A stretch of 21,089 nt of DNA from Thermoplasmata archaeon (GCA_021161135.1 JAGHBD010000085.1:1-21089); one strand, 5' to 3'; shown: positions 1 through 8,272, numbered from the stretch's first letter. The notes: a model not told the origin generated them from the sequence alone. Made by a program: numbers and translations.

Positions 1-7
1 ATATCTT

Positions 8-23
8 ATAGGCTTACGCCTAT
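8..23. repeat. Short perfect hairpin (6-bp arms, 4-nt loop)
   Basis: ATAGGC and GCCTAT form perfect arms around TTAC. It may be the terminator or operator of a gene lying off the left edge; nothing in the window identifies its owner. No poly-T tract follows on the + strand, so a bacterial-type terminator is not supported. Confidence 0.3.
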
Positions 24-232
24 TGCTTATAACACTCATACTATATAAATTTTCTGATTCAATTTTGGAACTGTGGAAAATATGTCGCCGACAAAAATTA
101 ATTTTTTTCAAGCCCGTGTATTTTTCTTGATAAATAGGTGAAAAATTTTTTCAAAATATTGCATATGTTTTCATAGTGCTTGGAAAAGTGAAAAAGCGAT
201 TTGAATAGAATTTCATTTCATGTTGGAAGGCA

Positions 233-334
233 ATGAAAAGAACTATCCTTGATGAAATTATTGCTTCTCCTTCCATATTCTCGCAGATCATTTTTTATCA
301 CCTGCGGAATAATGCTGAATTAAGCAAAATATAA
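233..334 (+). CDS. Possible 33-residue small ORF, unknown
   Basis: ATG at 233 opens a 33-codon frame ending with TAA at 332-334. A purine-rich GGAAGG lies only two bases before the ATG, which is closer than a normal ribosome binding site. The predicted peptide begins MKRTILDEIIASPSIF and contains no known domain. It ends just before the ferredoxin promoter, so it could be a leader or the remnant of a longer gene. Chance ORFs of this length are common in AT-rich DNA, so I hold this only as a possibility. Confidence 0.2.
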   Translation: MKRTILDEIIASPSIFSQIIFYHLRNNAELSKI

Positions 335-368
335 AAATGTGCGGGCATTTTGCTGTGATATAGGAGGA
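323..368 (+). promoter_or_regulatory. Ferredoxin-GGR promoter, dyad and ribosome binding site
   Basis: A TATA-like AAATATAAAAA lies at about 327-338. It is enclosed by a perfect 8-bp inverted repeat, AGCAAAAT (323-330) and ATTTTGCT (347-354). A start site about 26 bases after the TATA would fall near 359, followed by GGAGGA at 363-368, which is well spaced for the ATG at 374. The dyad around the TATA box could be a repressor site or chance; no matching copy was seen elsewhere in the window. Confidence 0.5.
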
Positions 369-373
369 ATAAA

Positions 374-541
374 ATGGTTAGGGTAAATCATGAAAAATGC
401 CTTTATTGTGCCGGTTGCGTCGGTGTGTGTCCAACAGATGCAATAACACTATATGAAACGATAATAGAGATTGACAACGAAAAATGTGTGAATTGCATGA
501 CATGTGTTAAATTCTGTCCTGTTGGAGCAATGGAGGGATAA
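374..541 (+). CDS. 2[4Fe-4S] ferredoxin, 55 aa
   Basis: A small soluble electron carrier. Two full CxxCxxCxxxCP motifs are visible, Cys9/12/15/19 and Cys38/41/44/48, each of which binds one [4Fe-4S] cluster in this family. The two halves are related, as in all clostridial-type ferredoxins, and the length of 55 residues is normal. The start is set by GGAGGA at 363-368. The stop TAA (539-541) is one base from the ATG of the geranylgeranyl reductase, and the GGAGGG serving the reductase lies inside the last ferredoxin codons, so the two are translated as a coupled pair. In Methanosarcina acetivorans a ferredoxin encoded next to GGR is known to feed it electrons, and I infer the same role here. 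Confidence 0.95.
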   Translation: MVRVNHEKCLYCAGCVGVCPTDAITLYETIIEIDNEKCVNCMTCVKFCPVGAMEG

Positions 542-542
542 A

Positions 543-1718
543 ATGAGGGTTGATTGTTTGATTGTTGGTGCTGGACCAGCTGGAAGTGTGGCGGCAAAGG
601 AAATAGCATCCCGCGGATATGAAACGCTCGTTGTGGAAAAGAGACAGGAAATAGGGGCGCCAAAAAGATGTGCAGAGGGCATAACAAAACATGGGCTTGA
701 TAAACTCGGCATTAAGTTGCATCCGCTGTGCATTTCTGGCAGAATCTCAGGAGCAGCCCTGTATTCTCCGTCTGGCAAGATGGTTACAATGGAAGGAGAG
801 GAAATGGAAGGATATGTCTTGGAGAGAAAGATTTTTGAAAAGTGGCTGGCGGCAGAGGCAATAAAGGCAGGGGCAAAATATATGGTGAAAAGCCAGGCAA
901 TGGGAATGGAGAAAGAAGGCGGAAAATGGAAGGTGAGAGTAAAAACCATTGAAGGCATGAAGGAAATAGAGGCAAATATTGTTATAGGTGCAGATGGTGT
1001 GGAAAGTAAAGTGGGGCGATGGGCTGGATTAAATACGGTTAATAAAATCACCGACTACCATTCAGGTATTCAGTTTGAGATGGTTAATGTTGATGCAGAG
1101 GAAAAATACATCCATCTCTTTTTTGGCAGGGAGGTGGCTCCACTTGGCTATGCTTGGATTTTCCCAAAGGCATTTTCAGCAAACGTGGGGCTGGGAATAC
1201 TTGAAAAAGGAGCAAAAATGAAAGCTTACGAATATTTAATAAAGTTCATAAAAGAGCATGAGGAAATTTTCAAAAACGCGCAGCCCATCGAAATAAACGG
1301 CGGCGGAGTGCCAGTTGCCCATTTTACGGAAATGGTTGCAGATGGGGTTATGCTTGTTGGCGATGCTGCCCAGCTTGTCAATCCTATACATGGTGGGGGC
1401 ATGACAAGAGCTATTCATTCCTCCATAATGGCTGCAGAAGTTGCAGATAAGGCATTGAAAAAAGGAGATGTTTCAAAAGAAACGTTAAAGGAATATGAAA
1501 AAATGTGGGATGAGGAATATGGAGAAAAAACAAAGAAACTTATGAAATTGAGAGCATTTCTTGAAAAACTGGAGGACAAGGATTTCGAGTTGCTCGCAGA
1601 TATTCTTCAAGGAGAGGATATATATGCACTGACTCAGGCAAAACTCAGTTTCCTTATAAAGAAGGTGGTTACCAAGCCTGCTCTACTTGGCTTAGCAAAG
1701 AAATACCTCATGGATTAG
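543..1718 (+). CDS. Geranylgeranyl reductase family protein (digeranylgeranylglycerophospholipid reductase), 391 aa
   Basis: An FAD enzyme that saturates the geranylgeranyl chains of archaeal ether lipids at the membrane surface. The Rossmann motif GAGPAG is at residues 9-14, followed by an acidic Glu at about 32. A Cys-containing RCAEG motif is at 42-46, the family motif YxWxFPK at 203-209, and the second FAD motif GDAAQLVNPIHGGG at 273-286. Length is normal for the family. A start at 504 would add 13 residues overlapping the ferredoxin; ATG 543 is preferred because GGAGGG (533-538) precedes it and the Rossmann fold begins at once. The neighbouring ferredoxin is the likely electron donor. 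Its stop overlaps the stop of convergent aRF1 by four bases (1715-1718). Confidence 0.93.
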   Translation: MRVDCLIVGAGPAGSVAAKEIASRGYETLVVEKRQEIGAPKRCAEGITKHGLDKLGIKLHPLCISGRISGAALYSPSGKMVTMEGEEMEGYVLERKIFEKWLAAEAIKAGAKYMVKSQAMGMEKEGGKWKVRVKTIEGMKEIEANIVIGADGVESKVGRWAGLNTVNKITDYHSGIQFEMVNVDAEEKYIHLFFGREVAPLGYAWIFPKAFSANVGLGILEKGAKMKAYEYLIKFIKEHEEIFKNAQPIEINGGGVPVAHFTEMVADGVMLVGDAAQLVNPIHGGGMTRAIHSSIMAAEVADKALKKGDVSKETLKEYEKMWDEEYGEKTKKLMKLRAFLEKLEDKDFELLADILQGEDIYALTQAKLSFLIKKVVTKPALLGLAKKYLMD

Positions 1719-2926
1719 CCACTATTCCACTTATATCTCAAAATTGCAGCTATGCCTCCAAATGCCTTGTAAAGTATCTCTCCTTCTTCGCTTTCCCTTC
1801 CTATTATCTCCACTTCTGCCCCACTGCTTTCAGCAAGCTCAGCATATTCTTCAACAATATCCTTTTTCTCCATAATTTCCATCGGAATATTACATTTTGG
1901 GCACTTTATTTCATCAACCTTTTCCCTTACCTCATTTATTTCATATCCGCAGCTTTTACATTTCGCTTTAATTCTGTATTTTTCCAGGGCATCTGAAATT
2001 AGCAAATTTTCAACTGCTCCAGCCATTAAAGCATTTTTTACCTCATCCTCGCCATATATTGCTAGGCCACTATCCTTTCTTATCTCATTTAAGAATCGTT
2101 GCATGAGGCGTCGATCTTTTATAACATCAAGCTCTTCCAGATCATTGGATGCAGCATTTACAAGTTCCCTCAGTCCAAATTCATCCGTATAGCCAGTGTC
2201 ATACAATCCTATAATTTTCTCCTTTACCCTGTAATCGAGATAGTTTCCATTTACAAATTCCCTTTTCGTTGGTCCCGGTCCTCCAACCAACACACCCTTA
2301 AGTTTATCTTTTTCTAGGAAAAGCTTCGACGCCTTTTCCCCTGCTTTAACAAACCATTCATGGGCAGCTATTTCAGTAAGTCGTTCGAAACGCCTTTGAC
2401 TCTGTCCACCCTTTTTATGTTTTCCTGGCACACGAGAAGTCATATACGCTGCCATTTCTATCCTACTTCCTATTAAAAAGCCAATGGTGCATTCTCGCCT
2501 ATCTATCAGCAACAAACCATAAACATCCTCCTCCTCAATCAGCTTTTCCAAAGGCTCCAGATAGAACTGCGAGTCACATCTATACAAATATATATTAATA
2601 GGGACAGGAGGTTCAACAATTTCCGCAACCAGTTTTGGCGGTTCCCCAACCATGCCCACAAAAAACACAACGCCGTTGGGCGGCGGCTCCTTAAAATATC
2701 GCAGCCTTGCCATTATTGACTCGATGGCGGCGAGCACATTTTTTCTTGTTTGCTTCGACTTTATATTGGATGACTGTGAGTATTCATCTCTTAAATGAGC
2801 CATCACATCGCTTATTCGCCTGTTAGGCGGAATATAAAGTGAGATAAGTTCAGTATGCTGTCCTTTAATTTTGCGTAGCTCATCGAGCTTTTTCTTGAAT
2901 GCATATTTCTGTCTCTTATCAAGCAT
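1715..2926 (-). CDS. prf1: Peptide chain release factor aRF1, 403 aa
   Basis: Recognises all three stop codons in the ribosomal A site and triggers peptide release; archaeal and eukaryotic type. The stop-codon reading motifs NIKS (54-57) and YxCxxxF (115-121) are present, as is the catalytic GGQ (173-175) in domain 2. Domain 3 carries the archaeal minidomain with CxxC pairs at 323-326 and 342-345, probably a zinc ribbon. Length matches archaeal aRF1. An in-frame GTG at 2941 would add five residues, but it lies inside a GGAGGTG that looks like the ribosome binding site, so I chose ATG 2926; the spacing of about 14 bases is long, so this is not certain. The bases before this ATG contain a small GCT...AGC hairpin also seen before the radical SAM gene. 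Confidence 0.96.
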   Translation of the reverse strand: MLDKRQKYAFKKKLDELRKIKGQHTELISLYIPPNRRISDVMAHLRDEYSQSSNIKSKQTRKNVLAAIESIMARLRYFKEPPPNGVVFFVGMVGEPPKLVAEIVEPPVPINIYLYRCDSQFYLEPLEKLIEEEDVYGLLLIDRRECTIGFLIGSRIEMAAYMTSRVPGKHKKGGQSQRRFERLTEIAAHEWFVKAGEKASKLFLEKDKLKGVLVGGPGPTKREFVNGNYLDYRVKEKIIGLYDTGYTDEFGLRELVNAASNDLEELDVIKDRRLMQRFLNEIRKDSGLAIYGEDEVKNALMAGAVENLLISDALEKYRIKAKCKSCGYEINEVREKVDEIKCPKCNIPMEIMEKKDIVEEYAELAESSGAEVEIIGRESEEGEILYKAFGGIAAILRYKWNSG

Positions 2927-3017
2927 CGTTGCTAAAAGCACCTCCTTTTTTAAAGTTTAGGATTATTGTTTTGACAGGATGAAGAAAAACTATGGGTGAC
3001 AGATAAAAGAAAATAAT

Positions 3018-3239
3018 TCATACAGTTTCTATTGAAAACATGACATCTGTGCCTTTTAAGGCAGTTTGGATGCGATCTGCAAAATCGAGCAAATCATCGA
3101 TATCAGGTTCTCTGTCCCATTCATAAACAAAATCATAACTTCCCTTAACTGCTTTAAGCCCCAATCCGAAAAGTCTGCTTTTTATCTCTGATGGCCTTGC
3201 CCCTTCGCTGCTGAATATTATTGTTACGTAAGTTTTCAT
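3018..3239 (-). CDS. Small conserved-looking protein, 73 aa, function unknown
   Basis: I do not recognise a named family. The predicted order is strand (2-10), helix (16-28), strand (31-42), helix (46-62), strand (65-73), which would suit a small alpha/beta fold of ferredoxin or ACT type; it is acidic and has no cysteine or membrane segment. The start ATG has no Shine-Dalgarno, but TTTATATC lies about 24 bases upstream, so a leaderless start is likely. It sits 27 bases after inositol-phosphate synthase and 91 bases before aRF1 on the same strand. It reads as a real gene because its codon use and amphipathic pattern are regular and it fills the gap between two solid genes. Confidence 0.75.
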   Translation of the reverse strand: MKTYVTIIFSSEGARPSEIKSRLFGLGLKAVKGSYDFVYEWDREPDIDDLLDFADRIQTALKGTDVMFSIETV

Positions 3240-3266
3240 TAAAAATATAATGGGAGGAGATATAAA

Positions 3267-4409
3267 TTAATTCTGTTCAACCCTTTCAGCAATAACCACT
3301 TCTTCCTTTTCTGGAGTTACATTCACCCATCTGTTGAGCATTTCAAATGCCTTAACTTTTGCCACACTCTTTGCATCTTTTGGCCCTGGCATTTTCATGT
3401 AGAATGCATTTACTGGATATATTGTGCCATATTCCTCTCTGTCTATTGCCATCCTTGCCAGTCGTATGAGATCAACGATTAGTCCAGCTAATGCTGGGCT
3501 ATCATTTATCCTTGCATTTATTATCCATTCATCCTCTGCTCCATTGAATGATGTGTATGAGATGTGCATTGAGACAAATTTCTTATCACCTAATGGTTCA
3601 AGATAGCCTGTGGGTTTTATATAATGAGGCACGTCATAGCCCAGTATATCCTCAACTATCGAACTCTTAGTAACTTCCTTGGCAAGGTTTCTTTCTGGTT
3701 CTGTGAGCGAGAGAAAATCGGTATTCCCTCCTATGTTGAACTGACAGATGCTGTTAATTCTTCTCCTTCTTTCCCTCAAATGCTCCAGCAAGTCTGCAGT
3801 TAGAGGCGTCGCCCCACTTGCTCCATCATCGCCAAAGAGCACAGTCTTCGTTTCCTTCGCCAGTTGAACCATGGCTGGATCGTTGGCGAGTTGCGTTGGG
3901 ATGCAATTTATGAAAGCAGTTGGTCTTTCATAGGTTGCGACGGAATAGAAATAGAACTGTGCTGGCGATATGCGATCAACATCATTTTTCTTTATTGCCT
4001 TCTTTAGTTCTTTAATGTCCATGAACGGCTCTGCATGCTCCGTCGTTATTAAATTTACGAATATATCCACATCTTTCTTCTCATATTCATCGATGAGTTT
4101 TCCCACAGCCTCCTCTAAGTCAATTTCAGCATCCTGTCCTCTGTAATCTCTGTAGCCTTCTTTGATGATATAATCTCTTTCGAAATTTATGTTTCCATCC
4201 CAGTATCTTTTCACCACTTTCGATAATCTCTTGCCAACCTTCGTCTCATCCACATCAAAAGCTGTAACAATTTCAATATCTTCTACTTTTAATGGAAGAG
4301 CATCACCTAATGGAATTCCCTCATATCCGATTTCTCCCTTCTTTATTCTTTCCAGCCCGACATTCAGTATAGATGCGACATACCCCTGTCCAAATATTGC
4401 TGTCCTCAT
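3267..4409 (-). CDS. ino1: Myo-inositol-1-phosphate synthase, 380 aa
   Basis: Converts glucose 6-phosphate to inositol 1-phosphate using NAD. In archaea the product feeds archaetidylinositol lipids or compatible solutes. The N-terminal NAD fold starts GQGYVAS (residues 7-13). The family signature NIGGNTDFLSL is at 225-235, and GDDGASGAT at 193-201 corresponds to the loop near the active site. That loop carries no lysine here, which I believe marks the archaeal subfamily rather than loss of function. Length is typical of prokaryotic forms. The start is well fixed: a strong GGAGGAGGTGA lies just upstream of the ATG. It is divergent from the EamA transporter and probably leads the operon toward aRF1. 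Confidence 0.93.
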   Translation of the reverse strand: MRTAIFGQGYVASILNVGLERIKKGEIGYEGIPLGDALPLKVEDIEIVTAFDVDETKVGKRLSKVVKRYWDGNINFERDYIIKEGYRDYRGQDAEIDLEEAVGKLIDEYEKKDVDIFVNLITTEHAEPFMDIKELKKAIKKNDVDRISPAQFYFYSVATYERPTAFINCIPTQLANDPAMVQLAKETKTVLFGDDGASGATPLTADLLEHLRERRRRINSICQFNIGGNTDFLSLTEPERNLAKEVTKSSIVEDILGYDVPHYIKPTGYLEPLGDKKFVSMHISYTSFNGAEDEWIINARINDSPALAGLIVDLIRLARMAIDREEYGTIYPVNAFYMKMPGPKDAKSVAKVKAFEMLNRWVNVTPEKEEVVIAERVEQN

Positions 4410-4524
4410 TTTTCATCACCTCCTCCTCAATTTTAAAAACCGATGCAATAATGCCTGAAATAATATATAGGAGGTTGTATTTAAATTTAACGCAAAAGGG
4501 AATATAAGGGAAGATAATACCCAC
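4410..4524. promoter_or_regulatory. Divergent promoter region of ino1 and the EamA transporter
   Basis: On the minus strand GTTTTTAAAATTG (about 4429-4440) is a TATA candidate for ino1, followed by GGAGGAGGTGATG. TATTTAAATTTAA (about 4479-4491) is palindromic AT-rich DNA that could act as a TATA box for the + strand transporter gene at 4525, with a leader of roughly a dozen bases. No clear operator is seen. Confidence 0.45.
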
Positions 4525-5358
4525 GTGGATAGAAAAATATTCATTTATGCCATCGTGGCAGCAATGATATGGGGGCTATCTTTTCCAGTAACAAAAATAG
4601 GAGTGGAAATAACTTCTCCCATACTTTTTGCATTCCTCCGCTACGCCATAGCAAGCATTCTATTTTTTATTCTTTTGTTATATCGCAATGCCTTTCATAT
4701 TTCTAATCTCCATCTTTTCGCTCTCCTCGGTATATTCGGCGTAACGCTGCCAACCATTTTTCAAAATATAGGGCTACAATATACATCTTCCTATATAACT
4801 GGATTTCTTCAGAGCACAGGTCCAATCTATACTGTTATTCTCGCCTATCTTTTCCTGGGAGAAAAAATAAATGCCTACAAAATTACAGGCATATTCCTTG
4901 CTTTCATAGGCATATATTTTATGATGCAGCCAGAGGCAGGAGGCGATCTTTTCGGTAATATACTCGTACTATCCTCAGCCATATGCTATTCAATCGGTGG
5001 AATAATTGCAAAGAGTCTCCTGAATAGAGGATATGAAGCTTTCAGCGTAATAGCCTTCTCCTCGATCCTCGGAACATTTTTCCTGCTTCCAGCAATACCC
5101 TTTGAAAATTTGAGGGTGAGTCACGAAAGTATAAAATATATTCTTTTTCTTGCTCTTTTCACAACATTTGTTGCATATCTTCTGTGGTATGCAGCGATGG
5201 AGAAAATGGAAATATCTAAATTATCTTTCTTCACCTATTTAATCCCTGTCTTTTCCTTACTTTCTTCTCATATTCTACTCAATGAAGAAATAAAAATTGC
5301 TGCAATTATTGCGGGCTTTATAGCAGTTATAGGTGTTGCTATAGCACAGAGAGCATGA
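4525..5358 (+). CDS. EamA-family (DMT superfamily) transporter, 277 aa
   Basis: An inner-membrane permease of the drug/metabolite transporter superfamily; substrates vary widely in this family and cannot be told from sequence. Two tandem EamA repeats of about five membrane segments each are visible, residues 4-125 and 140-275, giving ten segments. The typical MIWGLSFP sits in the first segment and the LGEKI motif ends the first repeat, with LNEEI at the equivalent point of the second. Length is slightly under 300, normal for archaeal members. The start is GTG at 4525, placed directly before the first membrane segment; there is no good Shine-Dalgarno. It is divergent from ino1 with no evident functional link. 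Confidence 0.88.
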   Translation: MDRKIFIYAIVAAMIWGLSFPVTKIGVEITSPILFAFLRYAIASILFFILLLYRNAFHISNLHLFALLGIFGVTLPTIFQNIGLQYTSSYITGFLQSTGPIYTVILAYLFLGEKINAYKITGIFLAFIGIYFMMQPEAGGDLFGNILVLSSAICYSIGGIIAKSLLNRGYEAFSVIAFSSILGTFFLLPAIPFENLRVSHESIKYILFLALFTTFVAYLLWYAAMEKMEISKLSFFTYLIPVFSLLSSHILLNEEIKIAAIIAGFIAVIGVAIAQRA

Positions 5359-5385
5359 AAGCATTATATGAAATGGAGAGCACCT

Positions 5386-5398
5386 ATAAACATTTAAG
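5386..5398 (+). promoter_or_regulatory. TATA-like box for leaderless winged-helix gene
   Basis: ATAAACATTTAAG is centred about 26-28 bases before ATG 5420, and no ribosome binding site lies between. That spacing fits transcription starting at or next to the start codon. Confidence 0.45.
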
Positions 5399-5419
5399 CT
5401 AAAACTGCATATATATACC

Positions 5420-5920
5420 ATGATGCAGGCTAAATTAATTAATGACATTACCGATTTATCATGGCTTTCAAGAGCTTTTGACAGCGATATAAAAAAGGAG
5501 GTATTCAATGAAGTATCAAAGGATTGGGTGACGATGGAGGTTATTGAAGAAAAATATGGAGAGGAGGGTGTCAATGCTCTCAAATTTTTTGAAAAGGTGA
5601 GGATGGTTGAAACAAGATGGACAATGTCAGAGAATGGAAAGGCAAAAAAGGAATATCACGCTTTCTATTCTGCGTTTCACATAAATGTTATGACATCCAT
5701 TGATATGATAAGAGATGTTTTTTCTATTGTCCTTATGGACGATAAAACCTTCTCCGAAGTTGAGGATAAGATATATGAGTTTGTTGGCGAAGATGGCGAA
5801 TTGAGTAGGGAAGTGGAAAAAGAATTTAATTTTACGCCAGTGCAAATGAGATGCATAGTAAAGCGTTCAAGCAAACTTGAATACAAGGGAATGAAGATAG
5901 AGCGTTACCAGCAAAATTAA
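5420..5920 (+). CDS. ArsR-like winged-helix protein, 166 aa
   Basis: Probably a DNA-binding regulator. Residues about 12-65 look like a winged helix-turn-helix with a short wing around TRWTMSENGKAKKEY. The middle (70-120) is an acidic helical segment with a conserved-looking FHINVMTSIDMI stretch, and residues 125-160 look like a second helix-turn-helix. Archaea carry many two-domain proteins of this shape annotated as ArsR family; I cannot name a target. It lies 15 bases before the aCPSF2-type nuclease on the same strand and is likely co-transcribed with it. The two starting methionines (5420, 5423) are not separable. Confidence 0.7.
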   Translation: MMQAKLINDITDLSWLSRAFDSDIKKEVFNEVSKDWVTMEVIEEKYGEEGVNALKFFEKVRMVETRWTMSENGKAKKEYHAFYSAFHINVMTSIDMIRDVFSIVLMDDKTFSEVEDKIYEFVGEDGELSREVEKEFNFTPVQMRCIVKRSSKLEYKGMKIERYQQN

Positions 5921-5935
5921 AAATACCATCCCATT

Positions 5936-7168
5936 ATGCATACGAAAATGGTAACAAAAATACTCGGCGGCGGCAAGGAAGTAGGCAGAGTGGCATTATA
6001 TAATGAGCTTGAAACTGGAAAAATCCTCGTCGATTATGGCCTTACGCCGGAGGAGCCGCCAAAATATCCTATGGAATCCCCGCCTGTAAAAAATGCTGTT
6101 CTTACTCATGCACATCTCGATCATTCAGGTATGATACCTTGGATTTGCAGCAGATTTGATACAAAGGTTTTTACCACCCGCCTTACAGCAGAGATAGCTG
6201 AAATACTTTATAGAGATACCCTCAAAATAGCTGATGCCAAAGGACACCCGTTTCCATATGGAGAAAAAGAGCTGGACATATCTTTAAACAAATTTCGTTA
6301 TATAGAGCAGAATCAGAGAATAGATTTCAATGGATTCAGCATCCGTTTTCATCCAGCAGGACATATACCTGGCTCTGTTATGGTGGAAATTGAGAATGAG
6401 GGAATTGTGTATGCATGTGATATAAATACGATAGATACTCATTTACTGAAAGGTGCAAAGCCGATAAAATGCGAGACACTTTTTATTGAAGGCACCTATG
6501 CAGGTGTGGAGCATCCCGACAGAAAAGAGCTTGAGAAGGCTTTTCTTGACGAAATTGAAGATATAGTGGCGAGAGGCGGAAAGGTAATAATACCTGCCTT
6601 CGCCGTTGGACGAACCCAAGAACTTGCTCTTATTTTGCAGCGGAGAGGATATGATGTATGGATCGATGGAATGGGAATAAAAATAACAGAGATTATGTTG
6701 AAACATAGGGATTATTTAAGAAATGCTGATAAACTAAAAAAAGCAATTAAGGAAATGAATATAGTTTATTCTAATCATGGCAAAAAACTTGCATTAAAAT
6801 CTGGCATCGTTTTAACAACGAGTGGAATGATGAATGGTGGGCCTGTGCTCTGGTATATCGATAAGATAAAAGATGATCCAAAATCGGCGGTTATGATAAC
6901 TGGTTACCAGGTGGAGGGCACAAATGGAAGAATGCTGCTGGAAAACAGGGAAATAGAATTGTACGGTATTAGAACGAAGGTGGATTGCCAAGTCAAATTC
7001 TATGATTTCTCTGCTCATGCTGGGCACAGCCAGCTGGTCAAATTCATAAAAGATTGCTCGCCAGAAAATGTTGTAATATTCCATTCAGATAATCCTCAGG
7101 CCATAGCAGAAGAAATAGATTTTGCCAATATCTATATTCCAGAAAATGGGGATGAAATAAAAATATAG
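5936..7168 (+). CDS. Beta-CASP ribonuclease of the archaeal CPSF2 type, 410 aa
   Basis: A metallo-beta-lactamase and beta-CASP nuclease that acts on RNA, in the group of archaeal CPSF homologues linked to mRNA 3'-end formation and decay. The metal motif HAHLDH is at 58-63, AGH at 141-143, the acidic CDIN at 161-164, GRTQE at 225-229 (beta-CASP motif B region) and SAHAGH at 359-364 (motif C region). A final metal-ligand His is likely His383. It lacks the N-terminal KH domains that mark aCPSF1, and its length fits aCPSF2. ATG 5936 has no Shine-Dalgarno; ATG 5948 (Met5) is an alternative start. It ends 12 bases from the convergent ftsZ stop. Confidence 0.92.
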   Translation: MHTKMVTKILGGGKEVGRVALYNELETGKILVDYGLTPEEPPKYPMESPPVKNAVLTHAHLDHSGMIPWICSRFDTKVFTTRLTAEIAEILYRDTLKIADAKGHPFPYGEKELDISLNKFRYIEQNQRIDFNGFSIRFHPAGHIPGSVMVEIENEGIVYACDINTIDTHLLKGAKPIKCETLFIEGTYAGVEHPDRKELEKAFLDEIEDIVARGGKVIIPAFAVGRTQELALILQRRGYDVWIDGMGIKITEIMLKHRDYLRNADKLKKAIKEMNIVYSNHGKKLALKSGIVLTTSGMMNGGPVLWYIDKIKDDPKSAVMITGYQVEGTNGRMLLENREIELYGIRTKVDCQVKFYDFSAHAGHSQLVKFIKDCSPENVVIFHSDNPQAIAEEIDFANIYIPENGDEIKI

Positions 7169-7180
7169 GAGAAGGGTGGT

Positions 7181-8251
7181 TTAACCTATTAAATCAATGC
7201 CCATTTTTTGTCCATTTTCCCATTTTGGCAGCACAACGCCTTCTTGTTTTGGAGAAAGAATGTAGGGTGAGGAAACACCCGTCATTATCGCCATTATCCT
7301 ACATCTTCCATTGTAATCCTTATCCACTCTTGCTCCAAGAATAACATTGGCATATGGATCCAGCTCTTGAGTCAAATGTTCTGCCACCTTCTCTGCAAAT
7401 TCAAGAGACATATCTGGCCCTCCAGTTATGTGTATTAAGCATCCTTTGGCTCCTCTGTAATCAACCTCAAGCAATGGATGATGCATTGCCTCATGTGCTA
7501 TTGCCTCTGGCCCATCTCTCGTTGCACCCTCTCCCCATAGCATCGCCGCTACATCTCCTCCAGAAACAATGGTTTTGACATCTGCATAGTCAAGATTTAT
7601 TAACGAGGGCTCAACAATTGTCTCCGCTATACCTTTTACTGTCTCTGCTATCAATTGATCCATTACTGAAAAGGCTTTATCGATTGGCAGATGAGGCACG
7701 AATTCAAGGAGTTTGTTGTTATCAAGAATAACAACGGAATCACATTCCTTTCGTAGCGCTTCCAGTCCCTGCTCTGCTCGCAGGAGGCGACCTCTCTCAA
7801 CCCTGAATGGTATGGATACCATTCCAACAACAATTGCCCCACGCCTTTTCGCTATCTTTGCAATCATGGGTGAGGCTCCTGTGCCTGTTCCGCCGCCCAT
7901 ACCCGCTGTTATGAAAACGAGGTCTGGCTCACCTATTATTTCCTCAATTTCATCTCTCGATTCTTCAGCGCACCTTTTGGCTACATCGGGATAGCCTCCA
8001 GCTCCAAGACCGCGTGTAATATTTTTTCCTATAAGGAGTTTTTTATCCGCCTTTGCCATATCCAATGCCTGCTTATCTGTGTTTATGGCTATCGTTTCCG
8101 CTCCATTCACGCCTATCTCATGGAGGCGAGTCACTGTGTTTCCACCGGCTCCCCCCACGCCTATAACAAGTATTTTTGCTACGCCAAACTCCTTAAAATC
8201 AATCTGCTTCTCTCCCGCATATTTCAGCGCATTTTCAATTATACTCTTCAT
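7181..8251 (-). CDS. ftsZ: Cell division protein FtsZ, 356 aa
   Basis: A tubulin-like GTPase that polymerises into the division ring. An early GVGGAGGN (31-38), the GTP-binding GGGTGTG signature (119-125) and the T7 catalytic loop NLDYAD (219-224) are all present, and the NTD motif is at 57-59. The core is complete to about residue 330, with only a short C-terminal tail, normal for archaea. Of the two archaeal types, the ribbon-helix-helix gene directly upstream suggests FtsZ2, because cdrS and ftsZ2 are neighbours in many Euryarchaeota; this is inference from context. GGAGGAGAT just before the ATG gives strong initiation. Confidence 0.96.
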   Translation of the reverse strand: MKSIIENALKYAGEKQIDFKEFGVAKILVIGVGGAGGNTVTRLHEIGVNGAETIAINTDKQALDMAKADKKLLIGKNITRGLGAGGYPDVAKRCAEESRDEIEEIIGEPDLVFITAGMGGGTGTGASPMIAKIAKRRGAIVVGMVSIPFRVERGRLLRAEQGLEALRKECDSVVILDNNKLLEFVPHLPIDKAFSVMDQLIAETVKGIAETIVEPSLINLDYADVKTIVSGGDVAAMLWGEGATRDGPEAIAHEAMHHPLLEVDYRGAKGCLIHITGGPDMSLEFAEKVAEHLTQELDPYANVILGARVDKDYNGRCRIMAIMTGVSSPYILSPKQEGVVLPKWENGQKMGIDLIG

Positions 8252-8272
8252 TTTCTATCTCCTCCTCGGCTG

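Larger units (their letters stand above)
1..373. other. AT-rich region without a convincing gene
   Basis: This 373-base stretch is very AT-rich and holds no ORF of recognisable family. It contains a small hairpin (8-23), a 15-bp dyad at 139-153 (TGAAAAA/TTTTTCA around one T), a possible 33-codon ORF (233-334), and the promoter of the ferredoxin gene near its right end. A TATA-like stretch at about 49-57 has no obvious gene behind it; the first ATG after it (82) opens only an 18-codon frame. I looked for tRNA and C/D-box RNA shapes and found none that hold up. Such a long gap is unusual here, since most other gene junctions are under 120 bases. Confidence 0.6.

Noticed and set aside
249..316. 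C/D-box guide RNA-like pair (TTGATGA and CTGA) in the left gap
   Set aside because: The C box is imperfect, no internal C'/D' boxes are found between them and no terminal stem is present.
504..542. Longer N-terminus for the geranylgeranyl reductase
   Set aside because: The extra 13 residues overlap the ferredoxin gene in another frame; ATG 543 has its own ribosome binding site and opens the FAD fold.
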